Origin: an uncultured Lachnospiraceae bacterium
Lineage (GTDB): Bacteria > Bacillota_A > Clostridia > Lachnospirales > Lachnospiraceae
Direction: 5' to 3'
DNA: 5,948 nt
NCBI GenBank assembly: GCA_900553635.1
Contig: USDU01000161.1
Location: 1 to 5,948, forward strand
The translations under genes were made by a program, and so were the position numbers. The notes under the pieces are model-generated. The model was given only the letters and a program-made list of their open reading frames with translations, was not told the DNA's origin and made no database searches. The stretch's first letter is position 1; each line of letters begins with the position of its first letter. Shown here in pieces: positions 5,778-5,948 of this stretch.

Positions 5778-5788
5778 CGGAATATCAA
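5768..5788. promoter_or_regulatory. Operator-like dyad over the -10 and start site
   Basis: TTGATAT (5768-5774) and ATATCAA (5782-5788) are a perfect inverted repeat with a 7-base spacer, 21 bp in total. It covers the -10 box and the expected start of transcription, where a bound repressor would block RNA polymerase. The size and symmetry suit a dimeric helix-turn-helix repressor, as is common for sugar-utilisation genes. The regulator is not in the window and its family cannot be told. Confidence 0.55.
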
Positions 5789-5835
5789 AGGAAAACGGAC
5801 ACTTGTAATCTGAGTGCGGAGAGGTAGGAAAAGGT

Positions 5836-5948
5836 ATGGATTTTATTACAATTGGTGAGATGCTGATTGATTTCCTTCCCGGACAGGAGGAAGGAAGCTA
5901 CATACGCAACGCGGGTGGCGCGCCGGGCAATGTGGCAATTAGTGCAGC
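5836..5948 (+). CDS. PfkB-family sugar kinase, probably fructokinase (5' part only)
   Basis: The first 37 codons of a gene cut by the window end. The protein starts MDFITIGEMLIDFLPG, the first strand and substrate-contact segment of ribokinase/PfkB kinases, and continues to NAGGAPGNVAISA, which carries the GGAPGNVA part of the family signature. These cytoplasmic enzymes phosphorylate sugars such as fructose with ATP; GEMLIDF with GGAPGNVA is frequent in fructokinases, but the substrate cannot be fixed from this fragment. Translation signals are AGGAAAAGG just upstream of ATG 5836. It has its own promoter and operator-like dyad and lies behind a terminator, so it begins a separate, probably sugar-responsive unit. 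Confidence 0.88.
   Translation, partial: MDFITIGEMLIDFLPGQEEGSYIRNAGGAPGNVAISA

Overview
The window looks like chromosomal DNA from a Gram-positive Clostridia bacterium, most likely a Lachnospiraceae-type gut anaerobe. This rests on strong GGAGG-type ribosome binding sites, sigma-A promoters with 17-bp spacers, intrinsic terminators, a clostridial-style type I glutamine synthetase followed by an ANTAR gene, the DapL route to diaminopimelate, and a small Ig-like surface protein with a sortase-like tail. Taxonomy is inference. No IS element, CRISPR array, tRNA or rRNA was seen.

Layout, all genes on the + strand. (1) 1-135: AT-rich leader with an inverted repeat that reads best as a minus-strand terminator. 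(2) 136-1263: secreted, probably wall-anchored Ig-like protein, closed by a strong terminator (1285-1332). (3) 1348-1504: promoter TTGACA-17-TATATT and a transcribed leader. The leader starts with a 5-bp hairpin whose six-base loop AATGAC has the A1/G4 pattern of ANTAR targets, followed by a 15-bp intrinsic terminator ahead of the start codon. (4) 1505-5592: apparent operon of glutamine synthetase, ANTAR regulator, dapF and dapL, ended by a long hairpin terminator (5611-5673). (5) 5749-5948: a new promoter with a perfect 7-bp-arm dyad over its -10 and start site, driving a PfkB-family sugar kinase cut by the window end.

How the genes fit together: the ANTAR protein encoded directly behind glutamine synthetase is the natural candidate for reading the leader hairpin and letting transcription pass the terminator, giving a self-contained nitrogen-responsive switch. 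The same transcript can continue into dapF and dapL, which make and epimerise LL-diaminopimelate for lysine and peptidoglycan; DapL uses glutamate as amino donor. A possible extended -10 promoter inside the ANTAR gene could keep dapF/dapL on when the leader terminates.

The most unusual point is the glutamine synthetase. Its metal, ATP and glutamate residues are present, but the catalytic-flap Glu (Glu304 in B. subtilis) is Thr308 behind a four-residue insertion, and the feedback residue Arg62 is His62. It may be a divergent glutamine synthetase or a gamma-glutamyl-amide ligase with another nitrogen acceptor.
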